64,000 nt of DNA from assembly GCA_947172415.1 (NCBI GenBank), contig OX359189.1, positions 10,244,501 to 10,308,500 of the forward strand, in the 5' to 3' direction. Source of the DNA: Chondrosia reniformis (taxonomy: Eukaryota; Porifera; Demospongiae; Chondrillida; Chondrillidae). This document shows, piece by piece, positions 45,172 through 57,786 of the stretch. Positions within the stretch are counted from its first letter, which is position 1, and each line of letters begins with the position of its first letter. The position numbers and the translations under genes were made by a program. The notes under the pieces were generated by a model that did not search any database, had not been told where the DNA came from, and worked only from the letters and a program-made list of their open reading frames with translations.

Positions 45172-48100
45172 ATGCCTGTGATCAAACTGAAGCATGTCGT
45201 TTCTTGCAGTAGCGAAGATCCGGTAAGTCACTACAGTTAAATTTTTCACAGACATCAGTCCCGCCTTCTTATACACTAGCCACGCCCCTTCCCTTCCTCC
45301 AGTTGTCAAATAGCGTAATTTGCTATATTCAGTGTCCCATTAGTTGCTCATATATAGTCTCTACCTACACTACACTATAGAACAGTCCTTCTGAAAACCT
45401 GATTAAAGAGGAGGTGTATCGCAAGTGGAGGAGCAGGTCCCCAGGAGAGAGACAGCTGACAGTCGTCTTGCAGGTGCGTCGTACACTAACAGAGGTTGTC
45501 CAGAGGGACCTTCATGTGTTACTGTTCACTTTCCTAGTTTGAAAAGTCTTCACAAATTCAGAGCATCGACATTGGTAATCTTGGCATACATTTATACAGC
45601 AACAAGTTGCTATGGTTACCTTTAACACTCCTTATAAGGTAATGAAGGAAGTGGATTTGTGGAGGTGCTGGTGGGTCGGTCAACCTCAGGTGGTTCTGAG
45701 GAGAGAGATTTCAGTGTCCTTTTGATGGCTTCCTCCTTCATGAGCACTGCAGAGAGCAAATCGTGGACCAACACAAATAGAGTTAGAATGTTTGGTGAGC
45801 GCTGGCAGCTCTGTGTATGTCTCAAACAGCCAGACCTCATTGTATCCGCCATTTAAATGTTTTATACTTCATACTTTGGTAGGAAAGGACAAACTGTCAA
45901 AATCAACTTGCGAAGAAAAGTGGGATTTGGTGAAGATTGTCTGCACACAACCTTTCAATAAGGTACTCCACTCTCCACTGACCTTTCAATAAGGTACTCC
46001 ACTCTCCACTGACCTTTCAATAAGGTACTCCACTCTCCACTGACCTTTCAATAAGGTACTCCACTCTCCACCGACCTTTCAATAAGGTACTCCATTCTCC
46101 ACCGACCTTTCAATAAGGTACTCCATTCTCCACCGACCTTTCAATAAGGTACTCCATTCTCCACTGACCTTTCAATAAGGTACTCCACTCTCCACTGACC
46201 TTTCAATAAGGTACTCCACTCTCCACTGACCTTTCAATAAGGTACTCCACTCTCCACCGACCTTTCAATAAGGTACTCCATTCTCCACTGACCTTTCACT
46301 TTCCACAACGGTGTTCATTGATGATAGATGTAGTACCAAATCTTCGTACAAGCAGAGTACTCATATTTTGTCCTTCTTGTTGTTGTAGAAGGAGAAATAT
46401 GGTCTTTCCTTTGTCAAGTTCCACTCTCCCTCTGAGGTTATATCAGATAAGGTCTGTTACTGGTGTTACCACATATATCCCTTGAAATAAGGATCTTCAA
46501 TGTAGCCTGTTGCCATGGATACCACGGGTGTAAAGAAAATTGGTGCCTTTACCTTGAAGGAAGAAACTACTTCTGTGTCAAGTGGTAGTCTCTTCTTTAA
46601 CAAGCAAAAGGGGAAAATCTCAAAGTCCCCCACTTCAGGTAGCACCGCCACCCTGGGGGACCCCTCGGCAGAAGTGACCACATTAGCAGCTAAGGCAAGA
46701 GTGGCTAGCAAAGTAGCTTTGAAGGAAAAGGAAGAGGAAGAAAAGAGGAGTGACCCAGGTGCCACTTTCACAGGGTCTTCCCCATCTAGTAAGGGAACAA
46801 AGAGACCAGCATCAAGTGGCAGTTCTGAGCCAAAAGAAAAGAAAAAGAAAGGTTAGTGTTCACTCTCAGTGAACTGTTTCTTAGAGCAGAATCTCATTCT
46901 TATTTGACTGTCATAGAATCTGACGTCTCCTTCAACTCCTTGATGAAGAATGTAGTGTTTGTGTTGAGCGGGTTCAAGAACCCTCTCAGAGGTCAGCTGA
47001 GAGAGAAGGCTACTGCCATGGGAGCATCCTACAAACCGGACTGGGACCCAACCTGCACCCACCTCATGTTAGTGACCACACCCACCTCATGGTAGCGACC
47101 ACACCCTCCTCATGTTAGTGACTACACCCACCTCATGGTAGCGACCACACCCTCCTCATGTTAGTGACTACACCCACCTCATGTTAGTGACCACACCCAC
47201 CCCATGGTAGCGACCACACCCTCCTCATGTTAGTGACTACACCCACCTCATGTTAGTGACCACACCCACCTAATGGTAGCGACCACACCCACATATGATC
47301 CTGTGACTTAAATTGGGCCATGTGACCAGAATTTAAGCATGCAATTGATAATGATCATGTGACCAGCATAAGATGATCATGTGACCAGCATGAGATGATC
47401 ATGTGACCAACATGAGATGATCATGTGACCAGCATGAGATGATCATGTGACCAGCATGAGATGATCATGTGACCAGCATGTGAACAGTATGTATGAGATA
47501 TTGTCACTCTGTGTAGATGTGCCTTTCCAAACACTCCCAAGTTTGTTCAAGTCCATTCTGAAGGAGGTCTCATTGTCTCCAAAGACTGGATCACTGACTG
47601 CTTCAACAAGAAGCAGAGACTACCATTACGCAAGTGAGATTCAGCCAATGTTACCATAGCAACACTTAGCTATCACAGCAAGCTTTATCTTATTAGGTAT
47701 ATGTTGGGAGGAGATGATGGCAGTAGTGAGGATGAGAGAGGTGTGTCTCCAGATAGGGGTGTGTCTCCTAAAAGGGGTGTGTCTCCTAAAGAAAAGCTAT
47801 CATCTAAAGTAGCGTCACCTAACTTGGCCATAAAAGACAATGAGTAAGATTCTTATGGTGGATCCACCGATGAGGAGGTGGATACAAGGGAAATTCCCCC
47901 TAAGCCCCTCCCACAACAGGAGAGTAGCAGCGAGTGTGACACTGACGAGGAGGTTCAGAGACTCAAAAAGAAAACCAGCCAATCAGATGATGATTATGGA
48001 GGATCTACTGAAGTGGAATCTGAAGAGGAGAGTGGCCTCACAACAAAGAGGAACCTGATGGATCTTCCAAACTTTTTCCTCAAACACCATTTCCTGTTCT

Positions 48101-48534
48101 ATGGCACTTTTGACCCTAATGAGAGGAAATTACTCTTTAGATACATCACAGCTTACAATGGGTAAGGAACACGTTTGATTTCCAGCAATTGCCTCTTTCC
48201 TGACATTTACTTGTAGTCAGTTGTGGTGGATTGTCACTTCCATTACTCTGTCATATCTCCTCTCTGTGTACCTAGTAAGTTGGAGGACTACATGGGGGAC
48301 CAGGTGACCCACGTGCTAACACACCAGACCTGGGACAAGAACTTTGAGGAGGTCAGTCTATTTACATTCCTCACCAGCCTATGTATGCATGTGATTTGGT
48401 GTTATGTTTCACAGGCACTGGAAGATAATGCCAGGCTGAGCTTTGTCAACCCGAGATGGATATTTGCGTGTCATGCTAAACAGAAACTCGTTCCGCAACA
48501 AGCATTTTTGATTGTACCCTCTTCCCAGAACTAG
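45172..48534 (+). CDS. XRCC1: XRCC1, DNA single-strand-break repair scaffold
   Basis: Exons: 45172-45222 (MPVIKLKHVVSCSSEDP), 45381-45473, 45538-45574, 45639-45794, 45883-45962, 46389-46451, 46506-46851, 46917-47067, 47517-47633, 47697-48161, 48276-48351, 48415-48534. The first six encode the N-terminal domain that binds DNA polymerase beta (FVEVLVGRS, MASSFMS, NRVRMFG, VKIVCTQPF); 46506-46851 is a basic linker; 46917-47633 is BRCT1 (VVFVLSGFKNPLRGQLREKA), which binds PARP1; 48040-48534 is BRCT2 (LPNFFLKHHFLFYG), which binds DNA ligase III. Phases close, but exon 47697-48161 contains an in-frame TAA at 47845-47847. Either the protein stops before BRCT2 or a weak 45-nt intron (47844-47888) removes it. 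Two introns are filled with minisatellites. Confidence 0.9.
45951..46299 (+). repeat. 31-bp minisatellite containing an exon end and splice donor, 11 copies
   Basis: Unit cctttcaataaggtactcca then ctctccactga. The first copy spans the true boundary of XRCC1 exon 45883-45962 (cctttcaataag|gtactc), so each further copy carries the same 12 exonic bases and donor. The final partial copy ends in cctttcac. Confidence 0.95.
47056..47291 (+). repeat. 23-bp minisatellite containing an exon end and splice donor, about 10 copies
   Basis: Unit cacccacctcatgttagtga plus cca, with ggtagcga variants. The first copy covers the end of XRCC1 exon 46917-47067 (cacccacctcat|gttagt). Confidence 0.92.
47340..47486 (+). 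repeat. 22-bp intron repeat, about 6 copies
   Basis: Unit tgatcatgtgaccagcatga plus ga, in the same XRCC1 intron after the 23-bp array. Confidence 0.9.
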
Positions 48535-48815
48535 TCTGTGATCACATATAAATTTACCTCTCTAAATTACGAAGTTGCGTAAACCGATTTATAATTAGCT
48601 ATAGCTAACGCTGTGTAGGAGTTGCTGACGAGTAACCACGCCTACGTATATATTTTATCATGCATCCGATGAACCAGTTTTACTATAAGAAATTAAGCGA
48701 GAATCTCTATCGAAGAAGTTGTTGTAAAGTTAGCTCCGCCGCTGTGACTTAGATTATCAATATTATCGAAGACAGTTCACAGAACTGCGGTCACTCAATT
48801 ACAAGTTAAGGAAAA
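48535..48815. promoter_or_regulatory. Intergenic, upstream of the plus-strand receptor
   Basis: 281 bp from the XRCC1 stop to the receptor ATG; presumably the receptor promoter and 5' UTR. No motif assigned. Confidence 0.35.
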
Positions 48816-51800
48816 ATGAAATTTTGTCGAAACACTTTACTGTTTCTCATCTTCTGTAAAATTGTCGATGCAGTAGGTGAGTACTACTGATACTGCATGC
48901 GACGACTAGTATAGTTGTAAATGGTTCGCATGTTTTTATCTTTGTGTGCTCTGCATATTTGCACAGTTAAAATAACTGGCGACTCTACAGCTCGAGCAGG
49001 CGGCGTTCATATACTGACCTGCAGCGTGTCTCCCGACAGTCCCACTCCGAATGGGTTCACTTGGTTTATCAAGGATCGCCCCACAGCATTGGACCAGGGA
49101 CGGTTTACTGTGGAGACGACGACCGAATCATCTACTCTCGCTATAGCTCCAGTAGAGGTCACTGACAGCGGAAAGTACATATGCAGAGTGACATTTAGTG
49201 GTAATAGCAGTGAAGAAGCGAACTTCACATTAACTGTCAAAAGTAGGTTACCTTGAAGTGTAGTACTAGCCACAAGTCCATGAATTAGTATGTATATTTG
49301 TCAAGTTATCAGGTAGAGCTTATATAAGGGACCGGAGTGTGTATATACATGTATAGCTTCACTATATGTGTAGTGAGGTCCTGTCCAACAGAACTGTACA
49401 ATCCTAAATTATACATATTTCTATTTTGTTTAGCAACACCAGTTGTCCAGCTGCCCATGCTTCACGAGGCTACCCTGGGTAGGAACATCACTCTGACCTG
49501 CGTGGCCAGTGATGCCACATTTTTCAAATGGTACTTCAGTGGGACACAGATCCTTTCAAAAGGAAGATTTGACATTACAGGGAAAGGCAATCACAGAAGT
49601 CTTCACATCAGAGATGTGATTATGACTGATAGAGGAGAGTACACTTGTATAGCATTCAACATTGCTGGGTCGGCTATGAATTCCACACAACTGGATGTGT
49701 TGGGTGAGGGAGAAGAGTGCAGTTTGAGATGTGTTGGGTGAGGGAGAAGAGTGTAGTTTGGGATGTGTTGGGTGAGGGAGAAGAGTGTAGTTTGGGATGT
49801 GTTGGGTGAGGGAGAAGAGTGCAGTTTGGGATGTGTTGGATGAGGGAGAAGAGTGCAGTTTGGGATGTGTTGGGTGAGGGAGAAGAGTGTAGTTTGGGAT
49901 GTGTTGGGTGAGGGAGAAGAGTGTAGTTTGGGATGTGTTGGGTGAGGGAGAAGAATGCAGTTTGGGATGTGTTGGGTGAGGGAGAAGAGTGTAGTTTGGG
50001 ATGTGTTGGGTGAGGGAGAGTAGTGCAGTTTGGGATGTGTTGGGTGAGGGAGAAGAGTGCAGTTTGAGATGTGTAGGGTGAGGGAGAAGAGTGCAGTTTG
50101 AGATGTGTTGGGTGAGGGAGAAGAGTGCAGTTTGAGATGTGTTGGGTGAGGGAGAAGAGTGCAGTTTGAGATGTGTTGGGTGAGGGAGAAGAGTGCAGTT
50201 TGGGATGTGTTGGGTGAGGGAGAAGAGTGCAGTTTGGGATGTGTTGGGTGAGGGAGAAGAGTGCAGTTTTGGATGTCTCACTTACATCACTCACCACATT
50301 ACACTTGCTCCTTGTCTTGCATTGAGCTGAGGGTTCACAGATATTCATATGGCACTTCTGCCGTGTCACTGTGTATACAAATTACATCTGTGCCCTTTAG
50401 TATACAAATGTGTTACTTTAGGAATATGTGTTATGATGTGTGTCATATGTCCTCATATATACAGTAGACATATGTACGTGTGTGTAGCGATACCAGTCCT
50501 AAACATGTTGGAGGATTACAGAGAAATTGAAAAGGGAAGCAGCTTCAACATTAGTTGCCAAGTTGTTCAGGGGATTCCCCAGCCGTCACTCGTATGGACT
50601 ATTGGCCAAGATCAAGCAATAAGCATAGAGGGAGTTTCCATAGCAACAGATGAAAACATGTCCATTTTAATGTTTGGAAATATCACTTTTGCGCACTCAA
50701 ACAAGTACACTTGCACAGCTACCAATCGGGTGGGTACCAACAGCAGTGAAGTGGAGATCAAAGTGAGAGGTCAGCCAGGAACAGATAGTGTCACTAACCT
50801 GTTTGGAACTATATCTGCATGGTTCACCAGTTGTGCTACGTTACCGTTGGTCTCTTTATTATATTCATACAGTAATATATTGTAGTATGTCAGACTATGC
50901 AATGAACAATGATATAGTTTGTTAAAGGCATATATTGACCTTCTAAAGGCTAAATTATCCATATATGGGTAATGCTGCTAAACCTCCATATAACTCCTCT
51001 TCTTCTATTCCACTTGTGTACTGTGTCTAGTTCTGTTTTCAATATCTAATTGTTACTAAATTCTCATGATGTTAACGCTCAGCCAAACTGTCTCAGGTAT
51101 GGGGTCAGGAAGAGAGACTTGGTTATGTGTGGGTTGCCATGGCTACTGATGTGTTACCCATCTCCCTTCATTGTAGCAGCAGTGAAGTAAGAGTGCGCTT
51201 GTAATGGATTGACCTCAAGAGTACCTGATATTATGTATTGTTTGTGGGACCAGCCCTCTGTTAGCATAGGAACAATAGAGGGAGGAGAACCCTATTCAGG
51301 AATTAATAAATTCCTCAGTCACTCCCCCAAATATCCTTAAATTTTACCATTATGCTTGAATGCGACTGTCAAACAATAATCCGTTTCTTTAAGTAACAAC
51401 ATTCTGATAGTCACTGGACTACTGTACAGTGTGTATAAACTGATTTGGTAGTGATTGACCGAGTTCTAGTGTAGCATACACATGCATCCACCATCCAGCT
51501 GTTCCCATGTACAACCTATTGTGCTGAATCATACAGTGCCACTAGTGAACTGTACACGCTAGTATGTAGCATCACCCTGTACTTACTCTCTCATTTCACC
51601 TGTGAACTGGAACCAATTAGTACTGCCTTTTGTGCTTGACACATCACCCGTCTCTCCATTTAGTATTGAACAGCTCTTTGTATGATAGCACTTCCAATAG
51701 CAGTCAATGGCACTCGTGATTGTATTACATTACAAGCCATCAGTAATGATATATGTAACAGAAATATTTGTCCTGTCAGAAGTGTGAGTGGGCAGCTCTG

Positions 51801-54800
51801 GAATGGCAAGCTTGTCAAACCCACTAGAGTGTCCTGTTATATGAGAGCAATTGACAGTCAATTAGACAATCTGATTGGACAGTTGGTTGTTGTCATGACA
51901 ACATGATAGAATTATATACAAACTAAATTTAGAACTTATGTATTACTAGTACTTCATATGTTAATACAGTTTAGAAAATTTGCTGCTATATTTTTATATT
52001 TAATACTGTTACTCTATCAAATGGACAGATATGAAGCTGACCCTTTGTGTCAACACTCACACACATCTCTGTTGTAGAGGTGCAATTCTCTCTTCTCTTC
52101 TTCCTTAGGTCCTCCTGATGTCGTAGTAGGACCACCAGTAATGACTGAGGTGGGAGTGGGGCAAGATGTCCAGTTCAGCTGCTCCGTACAGGCCTTTCCT
52201 CTGCTGACAGAAGGTCCTCTTTGGGTGAAGGATGGTCGAGTGCTACAACAAGGCGACAAGTACACTCTGGGTCTGAACAGCCTCACTGTGAAGTCGTTAA
52301 GCAGGGAAGATTCAGGGACTTACTCATGTGTGGCCTCCAACTCTGCTGGCAGTACCAACGACTCTCTCTCTCTCTCAGTTATCGGTGAGCACTTCTGAAG
52401 CAGTCATACGTTGTAACCCAAAGTACCCCACAAACATAATATCTTTTCTCAAAATATATATCATGATAAAATTCCAAAAATGTCAATGTATTGAAAGCAT
52501 ATAATTTTCAATTTTTGGATATACTGTACGTATGTGCATATAAATATGTAAATGGCAGCTAGTGATGTATTGTATAAAGAACAATATGTTTTATGGCCAT
52601 TTTGTGATAAAGTCCTCTCACTTATCATATACTTGAGTAATTTACTAGAGATGATTAGATTGAGTAAATTGAAGTAGTACCGTAGTCGGAAAACAAATTG
52701 ACAGTACTCACTTGAGACTGACAACTTGTAATGGATTTCTGTCTCTTCAAGTGTGTAATTGCATTATCTGTTCAGTTCCTTATTACAATATTGGTGATTA
52801 GTGACAGCAAAAGAGATGTGGTATTACATACAAGTGTTTGACAAACCAAACAGGTCTAGTTCTAATGACCTAATGACTACCCCACCCCCTGGTACACGTG
52901 TCACTGACTCTAGCAAGACTACCCCACCCCCTGGTACACGTGTCACTGACTCTAGCAAGGCTACCCCACCCCCTGGTACACGTGTCACTGACTCTAGCAA
53001 GGCTACCTCACCCCCTGGTACACATGTCACTGACTCTAGCAAGGCTACCCCGCCCCCTGGTACACGTGTCACTGACTCTAGCAAGGCTACCCCACCCCCT
53101 GGTACACCTGTCACTGACTCTAGCAAGGCTACCCCACCCCCTGGTACACGTGTCACTGACTCTAGCAAGGCTACCCCACCCCCTGGTACACCTGTCACTG
53201 ACTCTAGCAAGGCTACCCCACCCCCTGGTACACGTGTCACTGACTCTAGCAAGGCTACCCAACCCCTGGTACACGTGTCACTGACTCTAGCAAGGCTACC
53301 TCACCCCCTGGTACACGTGTCACTGACTCTAGCAAGGCTACCCCACCCCCTGGTACACATGTCACTGACTCTAGCAAGGCTACCCCACCCCCTGGTACAC
53401 ATGTCACTGACTCTAGCAAGGCTACCCCACCCCCTGGTACACGTGTCACTGACTCTAGCAAGGCTACCCCACCCCCTGGTACACGTGTCACTGACTCTAG
53501 CAAGGCTACCCCACCCCTTGGTACACGTGTCACTGACTCTAGCAAGGCTACCCCGCCCCCTGGTACACGTGTCACTGACTCTAGCAAGGCTACCCCGCCC
53601 CCTGGTACACGTGTCACTGACTCTAGCAAGGCTACCCCACCCCCTGGTACACGTGTCACTGACTCTAGCAAGGCTACCCCACCCCCTGGTACACGTGTCA
53701 CTGACTCTAGCAAGGCTACCCCGTCCCCTGGTACACCTGTCACTGACTCTAGCAAGGCTACCCCACCCCCTGGTACACGTGTCACTGACTCTAGCAAGGC
53801 TACCCCACCCCCTGGTACACGTGTCACTGACTCTAGCAAGGCTACCCCACCCCCTGGTACACGTGTCACTGACTCTAGCAAGGCTACCCCACCCCCTGGT
53901 ACACGTGTCACTGACTCTAGCAAGGCTACCCCACCCCCTGGTACACGTGTCACTGACTCTAGCAAGGCTACCCCACCCCCTGGTACACGTGTCACTGACT
54001 CTAGCAAGGCTACCCCGCCCCCTGGTACACCTGTCACTGACTCTAGCAAGGCTACCCCGCCCCCTGGTACACGTGTCACTGACTCTAGCAAGGCTACCCC
54101 ACCCCCTGGTACACGTGTCACTGACTCTAGCAAGGCTACCCCACCCCCTGGTACACATGTCACTGACTCTAGCAAGGCTACCCCACCCCCTGGTACACCT
54201 GTCACTGACTCTAGCAAGGCTACCCCACCCCCTGGTACACGTGTCACTGACTCTAGCAAGGCTACCCCACCCCCTGGTACACATGTCACTGACTCTAGCA
54301 AGGCTACCCCACCCCCTGGTACACATGTCACTGACTCTAGCAAGGCTACCCCACCCCCTGGTACACCTGTCACTGACTCTAGCAAGGCTACCTCACCCCC
54401 TGGTACACATGTCACTGACTCTAGCAAGGCTACCCCACCCCCTGGTACACATGTCACTGACTCTAGCAAGGCTACCCCACCCCCTGGTACACATGTCACT
54501 GACTCTAGCAAGGCTACCCCACCCCCTGGTACACCTGTCACTGACTCTAGCAAGGCTACCTCACCCCCTGGTACACGTGTCACTGACTCTAGCAAGGCTA
54601 CCCCGCCCCCTGGTATACCTGTCACTGACTCTAGCAAGGCTACCCCGCCCCCTGGTACATGAGGCAATCCCAGTAGATCACCTGATCAATCACACTTCTC
54701 CACAATCCAATATCTCCAGGTAACAAGATAGCTTAGTTACTATACCAACTTGCAGTGTTACCAATATGTATTTTTATGTATCAGTCAATGGTCAAGTTAT

Positions 54801-57298
54801 TTGAGGTATTCCAAGCACTCAGCTTCTGTTAAGAAGAGGTCTTGTAGAACAGCCTTTATAATAACTGGTCTTCAAGGTCCAGACCCTTCAGCCTCCATTT
54901 TTAATTAGTTATCTAATCAGATCTGATATAATCAGCCAGAGACTGGAAGGAGCTTAATTAGTTGTCTGAGCTAACTCCTGTCTCCTATGACCAGCCTGAC
55001 TTAATTATATTCATAGGAGACATGATGTTTGTAGAATACTAGTGTGGCCTATCTCTCTCCAGAACCTCCACCTCCTCCGAGACAACTAAGAGTTGAAGGA
55101 GCTGTTGGAACACGCTCTGTCACACTCCTCTGGTCTCCACCCATTTTTACATTGTCCAATCAAATGGTAGATCACTACAGAGTCATGTATCGCAAGGAGA
55201 ATGGAAGCGTCATGGCAACCAAACTGATACATTCACAGCACGGAAACTACTCCTTCACTGATCTGTATCCTGGCACTACCTACTACATGTGGGTCAGGGC
55301 TGGGAATGTGGGAGGAGACAGCAACCAATCAGATGTCATTCAAGTTAAAACTGTACCTTCTGGTAAGTGAGAGCTGCCGTATCAGTTGCCTAGCAACTGA
55401 TCCCTTCCACTTTATATATTGTACTATAGTCCCAAGTGTCAGAGAATTCAACGTCACAGCCCAAAAAGGTGGGCGTGGCATCCTCCTTACATGGAGCCTT
55501 GAATATGATGGTGGTGCAGATATAAAAAGGTAGTGGTTTCCATGGTAACACCGCCTCCTTGCACTAGCACTCTTTCCATCCCATAGTGTGTCTATAGACT
55601 ACAGGATTGAGGGCAGTGAGTGGGTGGTCCTCAATGACACTGTAGCTCCTCACAGCAACACACTCACTGTCAGAGGACTAAAACCACTTTACCAATACAC
55701 CTTCCGACTGAAGCTATCCAACATTCATGGAACAAGCTCGCTGGTGACTAGTACTGCAATGACAGAAAAAGGTCTCTCAGCTTTTATACATGATTCTATG
55801 AGCAAGTTTTATGTATAATTGGTCTTCTATAGGAGTACCAATAAAGCCATCACGGCCAGTTGGAGTTTCCATGGCAACAGACTCTGTGACAATCAAGTTT
55901 ATGTTTTCAGATATAGGTTCAGGAGAACTGATGGGAGTGGCCATCAACATCTCCACAGTGGGGGCGGGGTCCATGATCAGCCATATTGCTGTGTCGGATA
56001 GACTAAAGGCAGATCAGGTAACTAGTGAAATGTTAATAGTGCTTGTGTCACATGACCTGTCACATGACTTGTCACATGACCTGCTGCAGGACATTCGAGT
56101 AACTGTCCCCAGCCTTCAGCAGAACACTCAGTACACCTTCAGAGTGGCTGGAGTGAATGACATTGGACAAGGAGAGTTTAGCGAAGAGTCAGACCCTGTA
56201 ATTACTGCAAAAGGTACATCTCTTTTTCCTTCTCATGTTTCCTAACTCTTGTGGTAGTTGCTGTAGGACATTCTCAGAGCCTGTTGGTACACTGTACACT
56301 CTACATTTGTTAGAGGATCATCTGCTGGTTTTGGTGGTCAGTTCAGTGTCTGGTGTTGTGGCCTTTTCTATTGTGCTTGTGTGCCTCGTCATCACTGTGT
56401 CATGCTGTTGCCGTGCCAACCATGGAAATATAAGTATGTCATTACTGCTACCATGTGTGGTTACAGTATGTCCAATGTGTCTTCTAACCCTTTGGTCACT
56501 CCCTCCTCAGATGCGAAAGGGTCTTCCTCATCTGATTCACCCATTATGAGGTATGTTCTAAGCATGATAGAACTACATCCACTATCATGTAGAGATCCCT
56601 GGAAATTATATAATATATATTGTATATATTATATACTGCCTCTTTCAGTTATTAACTTTCTGAAAGTTTCCAACAAAGTTTGTACACTAACTGTATAGAT
56701 GACGTTCATGTCATTCTATCGATTGGTCCTGTACCTTGACCTCTCCTGTACCTTGACCTCTCCCCTCTCCTCGCTGACCCCTACATAGGGAGCCCCTCCC
56801 TGCCAGATCAGGTGTGGTCCTCACAGACGGATCTTACACTCAGTCTCACAAGAACAGAATGAGTGATGTCATCACTCCGTTTAGCTTGGACTCTATGCCA
56901 AAGGAACCTCCCCCTTATCCCCTCCCCCCTCCCCTCTTCAGTCGGGACCTGGCTGACAGGAATGCAGCCAACTCCAGCGGCAGTCAGCAGATCCTCTGTC
57001 TCAGTCAAGGCTCCGGACAGTACGACACCTTACTAGACAACAAACAACACCATTTCAAAATGGATCCCTCAGGAGGGGGAGAAATGGAGTGGTACCTAAA
57101 GGTAAGTGGGTCTACATTAAAGGTATATATTCAGCCACTCCCACTTCTCTAAGCCCCTCCCACACTCTCCTCTACACTTTATAGTTACTCCTTCTCTCCT
57201 TCTCTCAGGGCATCTCCCGGTCAGACAGTAATGTCAATACAAGCAACTTTCGCTCAAGTGACTTACAAGACTATCAGAACTGCTCAACTGACGTGTAA
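48816..57298 (+). CDS. IgSF/FN3 single-pass receptor (4 Ig, 3 FN3)
   Basis: Fourteen exons: 48816-48876 (signal peptide MKFCRNTLLFLIFCKIVDAV), 48967-49242, 49434-49703, 50488-50769, 52109-52384 (one Ig each), 55063-55362 (FN3), 55430-55529 plus 55587-55771 (FN3), 55833-56017 plus 56090-56213 (FN3), 56314-56433 (transmembrane helix: VVSSVSGVVAFSIVLVCLVI, then CCCR), 56511-56550, 56789-57101, 57209-57298. The total is 2622 nt, 873 aa, all phases close. The tail of about 160 residues has a proline-rich stretch with PPPYPLPPP, a possible WW or SH3 ligand, and several Tyr (QYDTLL, QDYQN). It is likely an adhesion or guidance receptor. Two introns are very long through minisatellite growth. The 42-bp array between Ig4 and FN3-1 is judged intronic because the flanking exons join in phase 1 without it. 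Confidence 0.85.
49694..50277 (+). repeat. 34-bp minisatellite containing an exon end and splice donor, about 17 copies
   Basis: Unit gatgtgttgggtgagggaga then agagtgcagtttgg. The first copy starts in the last 10 bases of the Ig2 exon (gatgtgttgg|gtgagg), so the exon end and donor recur in nearly every copy. Confidence 0.95.
50770..52108. other. Long intron of the plus-strand receptor
   Basis: 1.3 kb without array structure or recognisable exon. A few unsupported ORFs occur. Confidence 0.5.
52385..52875. other. Intron sequence before the 42-bp array
   Basis: AT-rich, no exon recognised. A short open stretch from 52801 runs into the array but has no supported start. Confidence 0.5.
52876..54661 (+). 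repeat. 42-bp minisatellite, about 42 copies
   Basis: Unit actaccccaccccctggtaca then cgtgtcactgactctagcaag. Point variants (cgtg/catg/cctg, ccca/ccgc/ctca) are scattered among copies. As 42 is a multiple of 3, two plus-strand and several minus-strand frames stay open throughout. One copy near 53250 lacks a base, shifting the Pro/Thr/Ser-rich frame. Taken as an intronic array. Confidence 0.9.
54662..55062. other. Intron sequence after the 42-bp array
   Basis: No exon seen; ends at the acceptor ctctctccag of the first FN3 exon. Confidence 0.5.
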
Positions 57299-57786
57299 CT
57301 GTTTTACTTCACTCAACTGTCGCATTCACTGATCTCATTTGTACAGTACACCTCCTTCAGTAAATCATTCAGTCAACTGTATCAGTTTGTCAGTCATTGT
57401 ATAATGTATTGTATATAATTCACTTATATATACAAATTCCACATATAAATTCAAGTATAAGGATAATAGAATAAGGATTTCCTCTTAACTTTGTCGAACA
57501 AATCTTTTGATTTTGTAAAGATGCAGTCTTGTTCTCTCTTCTTGGTATACACCAGCCACAAACGTTTTCTTAGGCAATTACTTTATTTAAATAGAAGATT
57601 AAAACCTTATATGTAGGCTGGTTTTACATATATTCGTTTCATACAGGCCAACTATATAAGTTTTTATATATACTTGCTGTCAGCACTTGCAGGGATCAAC
57701 AAAACATACTATTATACAGATCATGAGGTTTAGAACTGATATCAATTGTAAGTAATATTTGTGTCATGGCACAGAAAATGGTATAA
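57299..57786. other. 3' flank of the receptor gene
   Basis: AT-rich, no gene recognised; presumably 3' UTR then intergenic DNA. Confidence 0.45.

Noticed and set aside
49556-50369. Minus-strand ORFs of 231-241 aa with HPTHPKLHSSPSPNTSQ-type repeats
   Set aside because: They are translations of the 34-bp intronic array and lack a credible start or any domain.
51682-51906. 74-aa plus-strand ORF in a receptor intron
   Set aside because: No splice sites in a usable phase, and no family resemblance.
52801-54723. 640-aa ORF (and 470-aa and 341-aa ORFs on the minus strand) through the 42-bp array
   Set aside because: Open frames are an automatic result of a unit length divisible by three; flanking exons join in phase without it, and the Pro/Thr/Ser frame is broken by a one-base loss.
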